Origin: Bordetella genomosp. 13
GTDB taxonomy: Bacteria > Pseudomonadota > Gammaproteobacteria > Burkholderiales > Burkholderiaceae_B
Assembly: GCF_007679965.1 (NCBI RefSeq)
Contig: NZ_VEHL01000013.1
Coordinates: 62,001 to 126,000, forward strand
Direction: 5' to 3'
Length of the DNA: 64,000 nt
In this document: in pieces, positions 1 through 8,637 of the stretch
Layout of the letters: each line of letters starts with the position of its first letter
Position numbering within the stretch: position 1 is the stretch's first letter
Made by a program: the position numbers and the translations under genes
The notes under the pieces: model-generated
The model's input: only the letters and a program-made list of their open reading frames with translations
Told to the model about the DNA's origin: nothing
The model's database searches: none

Positions 1-296
1 CCGATGCCATTGCGTACCGCCTTTTCCACGCGGCTGGCATCCGGCTTCATTTCGTCCAGGTCCGGACCGATGGTGCCAGCCGCGCCGGCGTCGGCCAGGG
101 TATGGCAGACGGCACAGGCCGGGGTGGCGCCCTTGAGGAACAGGGTGCGCCCGGCCTCGGCGTTCTGCGTGTCGGCCGCGCACGCCGAACCGCCCGCCAG
201 GAACAACAGGCCCGCCGCCAGCGCGGCCCACGCCCGTCGCCCGGCCGGGCGACGGGAAGCAACATACCTCAGGCTGCCGTGCATCGATGCCGCCAT
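1..296 (-). CDS. c-type cytochrome, SorB-like sulfite dehydrogenase subunit (partial)
   Basis: Partial gene whose 3' part lies beyond the left edge. About 98 residues are visible. They begin with a basic, hydrophobic N-terminus typical of a Sec signal peptide (hydrophobic run AALAAGLLFLAGG), then a single haem-attachment motif CAVCH near residue 62 and a typical cytochrome c sequence around IGPDL. The start is the ATG at 296, two bases after the stop of the molybdoenzyme gene, so the two are certainly co-transcribed. By family knowledge, a mono-haem cytochrome directly downstream of a SorA-like enzyme accepts electrons from sulfite oxidation in the periplasm. The role is inferred from context; the haem motif is seen directly. 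Confidence 0.85.
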   Translation of the reverse strand, partial: MAASMHGSLRYVASRRPAGRRAWAALAAGLLFLAGGSACAADTQNAEAGRTLFLKGATPACAVCHTLADAGAAGTIGPDLDEMKPDASRVEKAVRNGI

Positions 297-298
297 GA

Positions 299-1519
299 TC
301 AGGACACGACGACCGTCAGCGCATGGTCGCGCCAACTGCTGTTGAGATAGCCGTCCAGGTTCTCGGCGCGCGCCTCGACCTGCACATTGCCCGCCGTGTC
401 CTCGACGCGGCTGGCCAACACGTGCTTGCCGGCGGGCAATTCCACCGGCAGCGCGAACTGCCGCCAGGCGTACTTGCCCAGGTCCGGTCCCACCAGCGCG
501 GCCTGCTTCCAGGTCTTGCCGCCATCGACGGACACGTCCACCCGCTTGACCGCATGCATGCCGCCGAAGGCCACGCCGCGCACCACGGCGCGCCCTCCCT
601 TGACCGCCTGGCCTTCCGCGCCGGGGCCCGTGATCCAGGACTTGGGCTCCATGGCCCAGACCGAGGGATGCTCGGGGCCGGGCTTGGCATCCATCGGCAC
701 CAGGCGGTAGCCGCTCTGCTGGATCTTCGCCGGGCTCTGCTCGGCCGTGAAGGCCAGCCGCTTGATGTACTTGACGTTGTTCACGCCGGTATAGCCCGGC
801 ACGATCAGGCGCAGCGGGCCGCCGTGGGCCAGCGACAGCGGCTCGCCGTTCATTTCCCAGGCCAGCATGGCGTCCTGCATGGCGTCGCGCGGTACCGAGC
901 GTTCCACCAGCAAGGTCTTGGGGTCCAGGCCCTCCGGCAGGGTTTCGCCGCCCGTGCCCGTCATGTAGGGCAGCGAGCCTTCGAGGCCGCCCAGGTGCTC
1001 GACCAGGACGCGAACCGGCAGGCCCGTCCACATGACGCAACCGGCGGCGCCGACCTGCCACTGCGTGCCGCTGCGCTTGTCGGGAAAGAATCCGCGGCCA
1101 TTGCCCGAGCACTGCAGCACCGTGGCCATCGTGTCCATGCCCAGGGTCTTGAGTTCGCCCAGGCTCAGCGTGCGCGGTTGCTTGACGCCCTGGACCTGCA
1201 CCGTCCAGGCGTCCCGGTCATTCAGGATGGCGGGATCGGGCGGCGGCAGGTTGTTGCGGATGTAGAGCTGCCGCGACGGCGTGACGACGCCGTCGCCGAA
1301 CGCGCCGCGCCGGGTCTCGATGGTGTTGGCGCTGTGCACGATGACGCTGTCGGCGTCTTTCCAGGCGGCATAGGGCGGCAACGGCTTTGCCGCCGCCGGC
1401 TTGGTGGCGGTTTCGCTGGCGCGCCCGATGCCTGGCGCGCCCAGGCCGGCCGCGGCCAGTGCGCCGGCGCTGCCGGCCAGCAGGCGGCGGCGTCCGGGAT
1501 TGCGGGGGATTGTCTCCAT
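299..1519 (-). CDS. sorA: SorA-like periplasmic sulfite dehydrogenase, molybdopterin subunit
   Basis: Sulfite-oxidase-family molybdoenzyme, about 406 residues. A Tat signal is visible (GRRRLLAG followed by an Ala-rich hydrophobic stretch), so the folded cofactor-loaded enzyme is expected in the periplasm. The Mo-ligating cysteine lies in VLQCSGNGRGFF. The C-terminal part (from about KGGRAVVRGVAFGG) looks like the Mo-co dimerisation domain. I chose the ATG at 1519, preceded by GGAGA, because it gives a normal short Tat n-region. An in-frame ATG at 1600 preceded by a very strong AAGGAGG is a real alternative that adds 27 residues. The cytochrome gene follows after 2 bases. SoxC is the close alternative family, but the single-haem partner and lack of other sox genes favour SorA. 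Confidence 0.85.
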   Translation of the reverse strand: METIPRNPGRRRLLAGSAGALAAAGLGAPGIGRASETATKPAAAKPLPPYAAWKDADSVIVHSANTIETRRGAFGDGVVTPSRQLYIRNNLPPPDPAILNDRDAWTVQVQGVKQPRTLSLGELKTLGMDTMATVLQCSGNGRGFFPDKRSGTQWQVGAAGCVMWTGLPVRVLVEHLGGLEGSLPYMTGTGGETLPEGLDPKTLLVERSVPRDAMQDAMLAWEMNGEPLSLAHGGPLRLIVPGYTGVNNVKYIKRLAFTAEQSPAKIQQSGYRLVPMDAKPGPEHPSVWAMEPKSWITGPGAEGQAVKGGRAVVRGVAFGGMHAVKRVDVSVDGGKTWKQAALVGPDLGKYAWRQFALPVELPAGKHVLASRVEDTAGNVQVEARAENLDGYLNSSWRDHALTVVVS

Positions 1520-1734
1520 GTCATGCGTCTCCGGTTGTCGCGCCTTGCGAGGCAGGCGCGGGTTTTTATCGGCCCGGCGAGTTGCGGCCCTCTGCATCAT
1601 CGGCACCGCCCTCCTTTATGTCAACAAGTACTAAAGAACTATAGATTTATGCTTTTTCAGATATAAGCGTATTGGATAACCGCTCCGCCCCCGCGAGGCC
1701 TCCGAGGGTCTGGTCGCGTTGCGTGATACAGAAC

Positions 1735-1767
1735 TTGACATTTAATCAACCAACTAGTAGATTGGAA
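1735..1767 (+). promoter_or_regulatory. tetR promoter with overlapping operator
   Basis: TTGACA at 1735-1740 and TAGATT at 1758-1763 are separated by 17 bases and form a good sigma-70 promoter. The spacer and -10 are covered by ACCAACTAGTAGATTG (within 1746-1767), which recurs almost unchanged at 2467-2483 on the other side of the tetR gene. The placement implies autorepression by the TetR protein. The 1520-1822 gap also holds the upstream region of the sulfite dehydrogenase genes; nothing else was recognised there. Confidence 0.6.
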
Positions 1768-1822
1768 TCAGCTTCTGCCGTCGCGTCCGCAGCTCGGACC
1801 ACGCCGCGGCCTATGGAAAAAC

Positions 1823-2416
1823 ATGGACACTACCCCGGAACTCTCCCCCCGCGCCGCTGAAATCGCCGAACACGCGAAGGCGTTGCTGGCCATCGGCGGC
1901 TACAACGGCTTCAGCTACGCCGACATCTCCGAGCGCGTGCACATCGGCAAGGCGAGCATCCATCATCACTTTCCCAGCAAGGCCGAACTGGTGCATACCG
2001 TGGTGGTGATCCACCGCGAACAGGCGCGTTCGGGCCTGGCGTCGCTGGATCGCCAGATCGAGGATCCGCTGGCCCGGCTCAATGCCTATACCGGCTATTG
2101 GGCCCAGTGCATCCGCGAGAACACCGCTCCCATCTGCATCTGCGCGATGCTGGCGGCCGAGTTGCCCGCCATCCCCAGCGACATCGCGCACGAGGTGCGC
2201 GGGTACTTCAATGACCTGTCCGGCTGGCTGGCCTCGGTGATCGAGCAAGGCGCCGCCATGGGCAAGTTCCAGTTGCAGGACGAGCCGGCCGTCGAGGCCC
2301 ACAGCTTCATGGCCTCGGTGCATGGCGCGATGCTGTCCGCGCGGGCGCTGGGCAATGCGGAGACATTCGAGTCGATCACGCAGGCCGCGATCGGACGGAT
2401 TGCCGTGCCAGCTTGA
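1823..2416 (+). CDS. TetR/AcrR family transcriptional regulator
   Basis: A 197-residue one-component repressor. The N-terminal helix-turn-helix is clear (about residues 10-56): ALLAIGGYNGFSYADISERV, then HIGKASIHHHFPSKAEL, the typical YYHFxSKxxL-type recognition region. The rest is the alpha-helical ligand-binding and dimerisation domain, with Cys residues in PICICAMLAAELP. It diverges from the sulfite dehydrogenase pair and is preceded by a promoter covered by a probable operator; a second near-identical site lies just downstream. The effector is unknown. Possible targets are itself, the sulfite dehydrogenase genes and the small gene at 2657. Confidence 0.9.
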   Translation: MDTTPELSPRAAEIAEHAKALLAIGGYNGFSYADISERVHIGKASIHHHFPSKAELVHTVVVIHREQARSGLASLDRQIEDPLARLNAYTGYWAQCIRENTAPICICAMLAAELPAIPSDIAHEVRGYFNDLSGWLASVIEQGAAMGKFQLQDEPAVEAHSFMASVHGAMLSARALGNAETFESITQAAIGRIAVPA

Positions 2417-2466
2417 ACGCGGGTGAACAGGCCGGACCCTCCGGCCTTATCCTGCCGCATTTTACC

Positions 2467-2483
2467 GACCAACTAGTTGATTG
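2467..2483. promoter_or_regulatory. second copy of the TetR operator-like motif
   Basis: GACCAACTAGTTGATTG matches the site in the tetR promoter at 16 of 17 core positions and contains the perfect palindrome CAACTAGTTG (2470-2479). It lies 50 bases after the tetR stop and about 170 bases before the small gene at 2657, so it probably controls that gene. No convincing -35/-10 pair was found beside it. Confidence 0.45.
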
Positions 2484-2656
2484 CAGTTGTAAACCGCGCC
2501 GGACGGGCCGGTTTCCCGGATATCCGAGACTTGCCGTCTTCCCCGCTTCCAAATGGAAACCTTTTGATCGCTTCGAGTCGTGTTTACTGTCCTTAGATGA
2601 TGAGCGGGATGCCAGCGCCCGGCCTACGGACGCCATCCCGCCGCAAGGAGGTCGCC

Positions 2657-3118
2657 ATGCTGTCCCCTATCGCCCCGTTGGAAAGCCCGTATGTGCAAGC
2701 CATCCGAGCCGTGCGGCGCACCGTGGCAGCCGATGCCGCCACGACGGCAGCGGCGCAGCGTGCCGCGCACGAGGCAGCCATGGCGAATGCGGTGACGGCC
2801 CCGGTCCGCGCGCACCATGCTCCGCGCGTGAGCCAGGACCTGCTGCGCGACCAGTATGCCGACGAGCGCATGCACCGCGCGGTGACGGAATACCAGCCGG
2901 CCGCGGCGAACTACGCGTCGGCCAACTGGGGCTCGGTCGACACCCTGCTGCCGCTGCAGCCGTACCGCGTGGCACTGGGCAATCCGCCGGTGGAAAGCTT
3001 CGGCCCCATGCTGGCCTCCACGCTGCGCCGGCTGGATGTGCCGCGCATCGAAAGCACGGGCCTGGATGACGGCTTCGAAAGCGCCCGCCAGCGCAAGCGG
3101 ATGGCCAATTGGCCTTGA
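2657..3118 (+). CDS. hypothetical protein, 153 aa
   Basis: The start ATG is fixed by a strong AAGGAGG at 2645-2651. The product is Ala-rich in its first 50 residues (AADAATTAAAQRAAHEAA) and then more ordered, with YQPAAANYASANWGSVDTLL and a basic C-terminus (ARQRKRMANWP). No signal peptide, transmembrane segment or known domain was recognised. The gene sits downstream of a TetR-operator-like motif, which is the only clue to its regulation. Function unknown. Confidence 0.6.
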   Translation: MLSPIAPLESPYVQAIRAVRRTVAADAATTAAAQRAAHEAAMANAVTAPVRAHHAPRVSQDLLRDQYADERMHRAVTEYQPAAANYASANWGSVDTLLPLQPYRVALGNPPVESFGPMLASTLRRLDVPRIESTGLDDGFESARQRKRMANWP

Positions 3119-3278
3119 GGCGTGCCATGACGACGCGAGCAGCCTGAACGCGCCGCCTCATGACCGGCGCGACTTCGCAGCGTACTGTTCGATCAGCAAT
3201 CCGTTGGGACGACGGGAGTACCATCCCGTTACCGCGCGGCCCATGCCCGCGCCCTACCTGATTCCAACGGAGCCTGCC

Positions 3279-4325
3279 TTGAAATACCGCAAACTCGGCC
3301 GTACCGATCTCGATGTCAGCCTGATCGGCCTGGGCACCATGACCTGGGGCGAGCAGAACACCGAAGCCGACGCGCACGCGCAACTGGACTACGCGCTGGA
3401 GCGCGGCGTGAACCTGGTGGACGCGGCCGAGATGTACCCCGTGCCGCCCAAGCCCGAGACCCAGGGCCTGACCGAGACCTACATCGGCACGTGGCTGGCC
3501 AAGACCGGCCGCCGCAAGGACATCGTGCTGGCCAGCAAGGTGGCCGGCCCGGTGCGCGATCCGAAGCGCCCCGGCCACATCCGCGACGGCAAGACCTTCC
3601 TGGACCGCAAGAACCTGACCGCCGCGCTGGACGCCAGCCTGAAGCGCCTGCAGACGGACTACCTGGACCTGTACCAGCTGCACTGGCCCGACCGCACCAC
3701 CAACACGTTCGGCCAGCTGGCCTATCCGTGGGTGGAAGACGAGCACACGGTTCCCGTGGCCGAGACGCTGGAGGTGCTGCAGGACTTCGTGCGCGCGGGC
3801 AAGGTTCGCCACGTGGGCGTGTCGAACGAAACGCCATGGGGCATGGCGCAGTTCATCAAGCACGCCGAGGCCGGTCTGCCGCGCGTGGCGTCCATCCAGA
3901 ACCCGTACAGCCTGCTGAACCGCGTGTTCGAGATCGGGCTGTCCGAGTTCTCGCACCGCGAAGGCGTGGGCCTGTTGGCCTACTCGCCGCTGGCGATGGG
4001 CGTGCTGGCGGGCAAGTACCTGAACGGCGCACGGCCGGAAGGCGCACGCATGACGCTGTTCACGCGTTTCACTCGCTACAGCAATCCGCAGGCGGAAGCG
4101 GCCACGGCCGAATACGTGGCGCTGGCCCGGGAACACGGCCTGTCGCCCGCGCAAATGGCGCTGGCCTGGGTGAACCAGCGGCCGTTCGTCACCAGTAATC
4201 TGATGGGCGCGACGACGCTCGCGCAACTGAAGGAGAACATCGAGAGCGTGGATGTGACGCTGGATGCAGACGTGCTGAAGGCCATCGAGGCCATCCACGC
4301 GCGGCATCCGAATCCGGCGCCCTGA
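3279..4325 (+). CDS. tas: Tas-like NADP-dependent aldo-keto reductase
   Basis: Aldo/keto reductase with a TIM-barrel fold, 348 residues, close in sequence and length to E. coli Tas. Seen directly: LGLGTMTWGEQNTEADAH, the catalytic-region motif LVDAAEMYPVPPKPETQGLTE (Asp and Tyr of the tetrad), YLDLYQLHWPDRTTN, GVSNETPWG, and IQNPYSLLNR near the cofactor site. The start is taken as the TTG at 3279 because ACGGAG lies 6 bases upstream and the product then begins at the family's usual residue (MKYRKLGRTDL); an ATG at 3243 would add 12 residues. The physiological substrate is unknown. It converges with otsA. Confidence 0.88.
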   Translation: MKYRKLGRTDLDVSLIGLGTMTWGEQNTEADAHAQLDYALERGVNLVDAAEMYPVPPKPETQGLTETYIGTWLAKTGRRKDIVLASKVAGPVRDPKRPGHIRDGKTFLDRKNLTAALDASLKRLQTDYLDLYQLHWPDRTTNTFGQLAYPWVEDEHTVPVAETLEVLQDFVRAGKVRHVGVSNETPWGMAQFIKHAEAGLPRVASIQNPYSLLNRVFEIGLSEFSHREGVGLLAYSPLAMGVLAGKYLNGARPEGARMTLFTRFTRYSNPQAEAATAEYVALAREHGLSPAQMALAWVNQRPFVTSNLMGATTLAQLKENIESVDVTLDADVLKAIEAIHARHPNPAP

Positions 4326-4415
4326 GCACGGACGGGCTCGGGCCGGATCGGACATCGATGGCGGCAGACGGCGGGTGCCGCCGCCTTCCGCCGATGTACC
4401 GGGCACGGCCGGTCT

Positions 4416-5843
4416 TTACAGCCCCACCGCCTTCAACTGCGTCGCCGCCCTGTCGCCAGGCAGGATGCGCGGCTGCTTGGCGCGGCGCAGATCCGACAGG
4501 AAATTGTCGCGCCACTTGGCCAGATCGTAGCCGCGCAGCCGTTTCATCAGGGACTCATAACGCGCGGCGCGTTCGGCCAGCGGCATGCGCAGTGCGCGGT
4601 CCAGCGTCAGCGCCATGCCCTCGATGTCATAGGGGTTGACCAGCAGCGCGCCGTCTTCCATTTCGCGCGCCGCGCCCGCGAATTCCGACAGCACCAGCAC
4701 CCCGGGATCGTCGGGCGGCTGGGCCGCCACGTATTCCTTGGCCACGAGGTTCATGCCGTCGCGCAGCGGCGTCACGAAGCCGACCTGCGAGGCGCGCATC
4801 AGCGGCATCAGCACCGAGCGTTCGTACGAGCGGTTCATATACCGCAACGGCGTCCACGCCAACTCGCCCCACTTGCCGTTGATGCGGCCGGCGGTGCGCT
4901 CCAGTTCGCGGCGGATCTCGCGGTAGCCCAGCACGTCCGAGCGCGAGGACGGCGCGATCTGCACGAAGGATACCGACGAGCGATGGCCCGGCACGCGCTC
5001 CAGCAGCTGCTCGAAGGCGTTGAAGCGCTCGACCAGGCCCTTGCTGTAGTCCAGCCGGTCGACACTGATGATGAGTTTGCGGTCGGACAGCCCGGACTTC
5101 AGCGCAACCACCTGGCGCGACCGGTCGGCGCGCGACATCTGCGCCACCGAATCCGGATCGATGCCGATGGGATAGGCGCCCATGCGCACCTGCCGCCCGT
5201 TCGCGGTCAGCACGTGGCCCGCGCGCTGCGCACGCAGGTAACGCACGCAATAGTCGCCGAAGGCCAACTGGTCGGCTTCCGTCTGGAAGCCCAGCAGGTC
5301 GTAGGCGCACATCGCCTGCGCCAGCTCGCGGCTGGGCGGCACGGTGCGGAACACTTCTGGGCCGGGAAACGGAATGTGCAGGAAGAACCCGATGCGGTTC
5401 TCGATGCCCAGGTCGCGGCAATAGCGGCCCAGGGCCAATAGATGGTAGTCGTGGACCCAGATGATGTCGTCGGGCTTGAGCAGCGGCGCAAGGCGCCGCG
5501 CGAAGTCGCGGTTCACCTGCAGATAGCCTTCGTAGTCCTTGCGCTGAAAGCTGCTGATGTCGGCACGGTAGTGGAAGGTGGGCCACAGCGTGGCGTTGGA
5601 GAAGCCGCGGTAGAAGCGGTCGTAGTCACGCTTGGCCAACGGGAAGGTGCAGTAGTCGATGCCGTCGTGCGAGGTGGTGGCCACGTCGACCTGCGCGCTG
5701 TCTTCCACGGTCTCGCCGTTCCAGCCCAGCCACATGCCTCCGGAGCCGCGCAACGCATCGTAGACGCCGACGGCAAGTCCACCGGTGGCCTTGCCATCGG
5801 CCGCCTGGGTGACACGATTCGAGACGACGATCAATCTGCTCAT
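4416..5843 (-). CDS. otsA: trehalose-6-phosphate synthase (OtsA)
   Basis: GT20 family retaining glucosyltransferase, 475 residues, the normal OtsA size. It joins UDP-glucose and glucose-6-phosphate to give trehalose-6-phosphate in the cytoplasm. Seen directly: the N-terminal SNR...GGLAVGVYDAL loop that binds nucleotide sugar, WLGWNGE, IWVHDYHLL, the phosphate-binding VDRLDYSKGL, and LRDGMNLVAKEYVA near the C-terminus. It lies 66 bases downstream of otsB on the same strand, so the two pathway enzymes form an otsB-otsA operon, probably used in osmotic or desiccation stress. The start has GGGAG upstream. Confidence 0.96.
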   Translation of the reverse strand: MSRLIVVSNRVTQAADGKATGGLAVGVYDALRGSGGMWLGWNGETVEDSAQVDVATTSHDGIDYCTFPLAKRDYDRFYRGFSNATLWPTFHYRADISSFQRKDYEGYLQVNRDFARRLAPLLKPDDIIWVHDYHLLALGRYCRDLGIENRIGFFLHIPFPGPEVFRTVPPSRELAQAMCAYDLLGFQTEADQLAFGDYCVRYLRAQRAGHVLTANGRQVRMGAYPIGIDPDSVAQMSRADRSRQVVALKSGLSDRKLIISVDRLDYSKGLVERFNAFEQLLERVPGHRSSVSFVQIAPSSRSDVLGYREIRRELERTAGRINGKWGELAWTPLRYMNRSYERSVLMPLMRASQVGFVTPLRDGMNLVAKEYVAAQPPDDPGVLVLSEFAGAAREMEDGALLVNPYDIEGMALTLDRALRMPLAERAARYESLMKRLRGYDLAKWRDNFLSDLRRAKQPRILPGDRAATQLKAVGL

Positions 5844-5909
5844 GAAGCACTCCCGTTAGTTGTTCTGGAACGCGCCTGACGCGCGCCTGCCCAGCCTGCC
5901 GGTCCCGCT

Positions 5910-6686
5910 TCAGCAGCCGGACTTGGCGCACAAGGCGCCGAGCCAGCGGGCCAGGTCGGCGGGACTGCCCAGCCGCCACGGCGCGGCGGAATCGCCCGGC
6001 CCGATCTTGATGCCGTAGCCGCCCGCGTCCCGTGCCGCGATGAAGGCCGATTCGTCCGTCAGGTCGTCGCCGGCCATCACGGGCACACGATCAGCAAATA
6101 GCGTGCCGCGCATGAACTCACGCAGTGCGCGTCCCTTGTCTATGCCGTGCGGCTTCAGTTCGTAAACCATTTTTCCGGGCTGGACGTCGAACTGCCCGGC
6201 ATGCCGCGCCGCCACGTCCCGCACCAATGCGTGCACGTCTTCGCCCCGATCCGGTGCCATGCGGTAGTGCACGGCAACGCCCAGCGGCTTGGGCTCGATG
6301 AGAATGCCGTCCCAGACCGCGGCGCGCTGGCGCAGCTCGGCCAGGGCGTCCGCGAGGCCCGCGGGCGGCTCGATGCGGTCGACGCGACCGGCGAGATCGC
6401 GCCGCTCGGCGCCGTGGTTCGCGCCGTAGGGCAAGGCCAATGGCCGCAGCAACTCGTCGATGCCGCTGCCGGGACGCCCGGACAGGATGACGACCGCGCC
6501 GTCCAGCGCGGTCTGCAAGCGGCCCAATACGGCCACGGTGGACGCGGGCACGACCACCTGCGATGGCTGCTCGCACAGTTCCGCCAGGGTGCCGTCGACG
6601 TCGAGGAACAGCGCGGTGCGCGCAGGGTCCGGCAAGGGAGGCGGCGCGGCGGCGGCCGATAGTCGGGATTCTGGAGTTGCCTGCAT
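5910..6686 (-). CDS. otsB: trehalose-6-phosphate phosphatase (OtsB)
   Basis: HAD-superfamily phosphatase, 258 residues, that removes the phosphate from trehalose-6-phosphate to release trehalose. HAD motif I is LFLDVDGTLAEL (two catalytic Asp), motif II lies in VILSGRPG, and motif IV is GDDLTDESAF. The ATG at 6686 (MQATPESRL) is preferred because AGGAACC precedes it; an upstream ATG at 6734 would add a basic 16-residue extension. It is the first gene of otsBA. A large perfect inverted repeat lies about 190 bases upstream and could affect transcription or message stability. Confidence 0.95.
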   Translation of the reverse strand: MQATPESRLSAAAAPPPLPDPARTALFLDVDGTLAELCEQPSQVVVPASTVAVLGRLQTALDGAVVILSGRPGSGIDELLRPLALPYGANHGAERRDLAGRVDRIEPPAGLADALAELRQRAAVWDGILIEPKPLGVAVHYRMAPDRGEDVHALVRDVAARHAGQFDVQPGKMVYELKPHGIDKGRALREFMRGTLFADRVPVMAGDDLTDESAFIAARDAGGYGIKIGPGDSAAPWRLGSPADLARWLGALCAKSGC

Positions 6687-6877
6687 CGAGGTTCCTGCGC
6701 AGCGGTGATGGCGCGCGAGGAGTCGGCAGTACATGAGAACGGACGGTCGCGCGCCCGGATGGTAGGACTTCAGAGTAACGCTGGAGGGGGGCGGCAGGCG
6801 TATCCAGGCGTTTCCGGGTCTGGGGTTTATTTTGATGGCCGTTGATTATTTATGTGGCGCTTCAGGGTTCTTATGGC

Positions 6878-6952
6878 GCCTGGGCCATGACTGCGTACTC
6901 TCGTCCTCGCGCTTTCGCGCTGCGGGCGAGAGTACGCAGTCATGGCCCAGGC
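6878..6952. repeat. perfect 26-bp inverted repeat (75-nt hairpin element)
   Basis: The arms 6878-6903 and 6927-6952 are exact reverse complements (26 bp, no mismatch) around a 23-base loop. On the minus strand the loop contains GCGC-GAAA-GCGC, a GNRA-capped small stem, so the transcript would fold into a long stem with a tetraloop tip. No T-run follows on either strand, so this is not a standard terminator. It lies in the 488-base gap between the ppk2 stop (7175) and the otsB start (6686). No second copy was noticed in the window. Confidence 0.85.
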
Positions 6953-7100
6953 TCACTGCAACGCCATGCCACGGTCGATAAACCCTTGCTCTGGATGAGC
7001 CGCTTGACTTAATGCGATTGGCACATAATGGCGGAGCCATCTCCGCATGGCCGCGGCGTCTCAAGCACTCAGGCCGAGACCGCATCGAATCAATCGCAAG

Positions 7101-7135
7101 CTGCAAAGACAACGCGCCACCAAAAGGCGGCGCGT
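7101..7135 (-). terminator. probable terminator of ppk2
   Basis: Arms ACGCGCC (7112-7118) and GGCGCGT (7129-7135) form a 7-bp stem around an AC/AAAA-rich loop. On the minus strand the stem is followed by TTGTCTTTG. It sits 40 bases after the ppk2 stop. The interrupted T-run makes it imperfect. Confidence 0.5.
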
Positions 7136-7174
7136 AGATACTGCAATCGCTCTGGATCAGAGAGAAGAGCGAGA

Positions 7175-8086
7175 TCAGTACTTCGAAGGCACGAACATAT
7201 CCCCAGGCAGCGGATGGCGGATGTAGTCGGGATGGTGTTCGCGCTCGGGCAGCACGATGCTGGGATGCTCGACGTCCTCGTACGGGACCTGGCTCAGCAG
7301 GTGGTGGATGCAGTTCAGGCGAGCGCGCTTCTTGTCCACGCCTTCGACCACCCACCAGCGCGCTTCGGGGATGTGCGAGCGCTCGATCATCTCTTCCTTG
7401 GCCTTGGTGTAGGCCTCCCAGCGGCGGCGCGACTCCAGGTCCATCGGCGACAGTTTCCACTGCTTCAGCGGATCGTGCACGCGGGCCAGGAAGCGGCGGT
7501 TCTGCTCTTCGTCGCTGATCGAGAACCAGTACTTGATGAGGATGATGCCCGAGCGCACCAGCATCTTCTCGAACTCGGTGACGCTGCGGAAGAATTCCTC
7601 GTATTCGTCCGGCGTGCAGAAGCCCATGACGCGTTCGACGCCGGCGCGGTTGTACCAGCTGCGGTCGAACAGCACCATTTCGCCGCCGGCCGGCAGGTGC
7701 GACACGTAGCGCTGGAAGTACCACTGGGTTCGTTCGCGGTCGTTGGGCGCGGGCAGCGCGGCCACGCGGCACACGCGCGGGTTCAGGCGCTGGGTGATGC
7801 GCTTGATGGCGCCGCCCTTGCCCGCGGCGTCGCGGCCCTCGAACAGCACGACGATCTTCAGCTTCTTGTGCACCACCCAGTCCTGCAGCTTGACCAGCTC
7901 GCCCTGCAGGCGCAGCAGTTCGCGGAAATAGACGCGGCGGTCGATGTCGCCGTCGGACGTATCGCTGGGAGCCATCGCGTCCAGGCGATCGTCGTCCATT
8001 TCCATCTCCAGCTCTTCGTCGAGGCTGTCGATCATTTCTGCGTAAAGGCGGCGGGTCTGTTCGGAGAGGGTGTCGCGGTCGCTCAT
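7175..8086 (-). CDS. ppk2: polyphosphate kinase 2 (PPK2 family)
   Basis: Cytoplasmic PPK2-family phosphotransferase, 303 residues, moving phosphate between polyphosphate and nucleotides. The P-loop lies at about residues 83-92 (EGRDAAGKGGAIKR), followed by ALPAPNDRERTQWYFQRY and the Walker B/lid region FDRSWYNRAGVERVMGF. It has one PPK2 domain preceded by an acidic N-terminal extension (SLDEELEMEMDDDR), typical of single-domain class I enzymes. The start at 8086 gives the family N-terminus; there is only a weak ribosome site. It lies upstream of otsBA on the same strand but is separated by a terminator-like hairpin and a long inverted repeat, so separate transcription is likely. Confidence 0.93.
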   Translation of the reverse strand: MSDRDTLSEQTRRLYAEMIDSLDEELEMEMDDDRLDAMAPSDTSDGDIDRRVYFRELLRLQGELVKLQDWVVHKKLKIVVLFEGRDAAGKGGAIKRITQRLNPRVCRVAALPAPNDRERTQWYFQRYVSHLPAGGEMVLFDRSWYNRAGVERVMGFCTPDEYEEFFRSVTEFEKMLVRSGIILIKYWFSISDEEQNRRFLARVHDPLKQWKLSPMDLESRRRWEAYTKAKEEMIERSHIPEARWWVVEGVDKKRARLNCIHHLLSQVPYEDVEHPSIVLPEREHHPDYIRHPLPGDMFVPSKY

Positions 8087-8554
8087 GATGTCCGTCAGGC
8101 AGGTAAGGGCCGGGCCAGGGGCGCGTCGGCCCGGCGCAGCGAAAACCGGCGGGGACGGGAAGGTCCATCCGCCGGCGGCGTGATGCGTCCGCACAATTTA
8201 TGTCGTTCGGATGACATCTCTGTGAATGGGCCGTCCGAGGGGCCCACGCCAGGGCCCGCAGGGCGGGCGCTCCCGTCCCGCCTTGCCGTGACACCCCCGG
8301 TGTCACACCCCGATGCGGCGCCGAGCAAGAGGCGCGGCGCGATGCGCCCAAATGCGCAAAACGCCGTCATGGATATGCCCGGAAAATGGACGCCGGCCGC
8401 TCGCGCCCAAAAATATCGGAATCGTGCCGCGATAATGTTTCTGATCGTGGGGAGTATTTCGCCGAGCGTCACGCGGATCGAGAAAATGAAGCCCGCGCAA
8501 AATGGACGGCACGCGCGGGGAGGACCAGAGTCGAATAAAAGACGCGCGTCGAAT
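8087..8554. other. intergenic region upstream of ppk2
   Basis: No gene could be supported: the open frames here lack ribosome sites, recognisable domains or Bordetella-like codon use. On the minus strand, CATAAATT near 8197-8204, after ATGTCATCC, is a possible -10 region for ppk2. Nothing else was recognised. Confidence 0.4.
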
Positions 8555-8576
8555 GAAAAAACCGCGCGATGCGCGG
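8555..8576 (-). terminator. rho-independent terminator of the HIT-family gene
   Basis: CCGCGC (8562-8567), a GAT loop and GCGCGG (8571-8576) form a perfect GC stem. On the minus strand it is followed by a run of seven T (8561-8555). It lies 62 bases after the stop of the HIT gene. Confidence 0.88.
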
Positions 8577-8637
8577 CTTCGTTCATGTGTTCGTACGCCC
8601 GCTTGCTGGTCAGACGACGGCTTCCCGGCCGACGGCG

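Noticed and set aside
2667..4406. Long antisense frame opposite the aldo-keto reductase
   Set aside because: It covers two plus-strand genes, one of which has unmistakable Tas-like motifs; composition is shadow-like.
4326..4415. Shared terminator between tas and otsA
   Set aside because: GC-rich inverted segments are present, but there is no clear stem with a T-run on either strand.
8095..8586. 163-codon frame between ppk2 and the HIT gene
   Set aside because: No ribosome site or domain; it runs across the HIT terminator.
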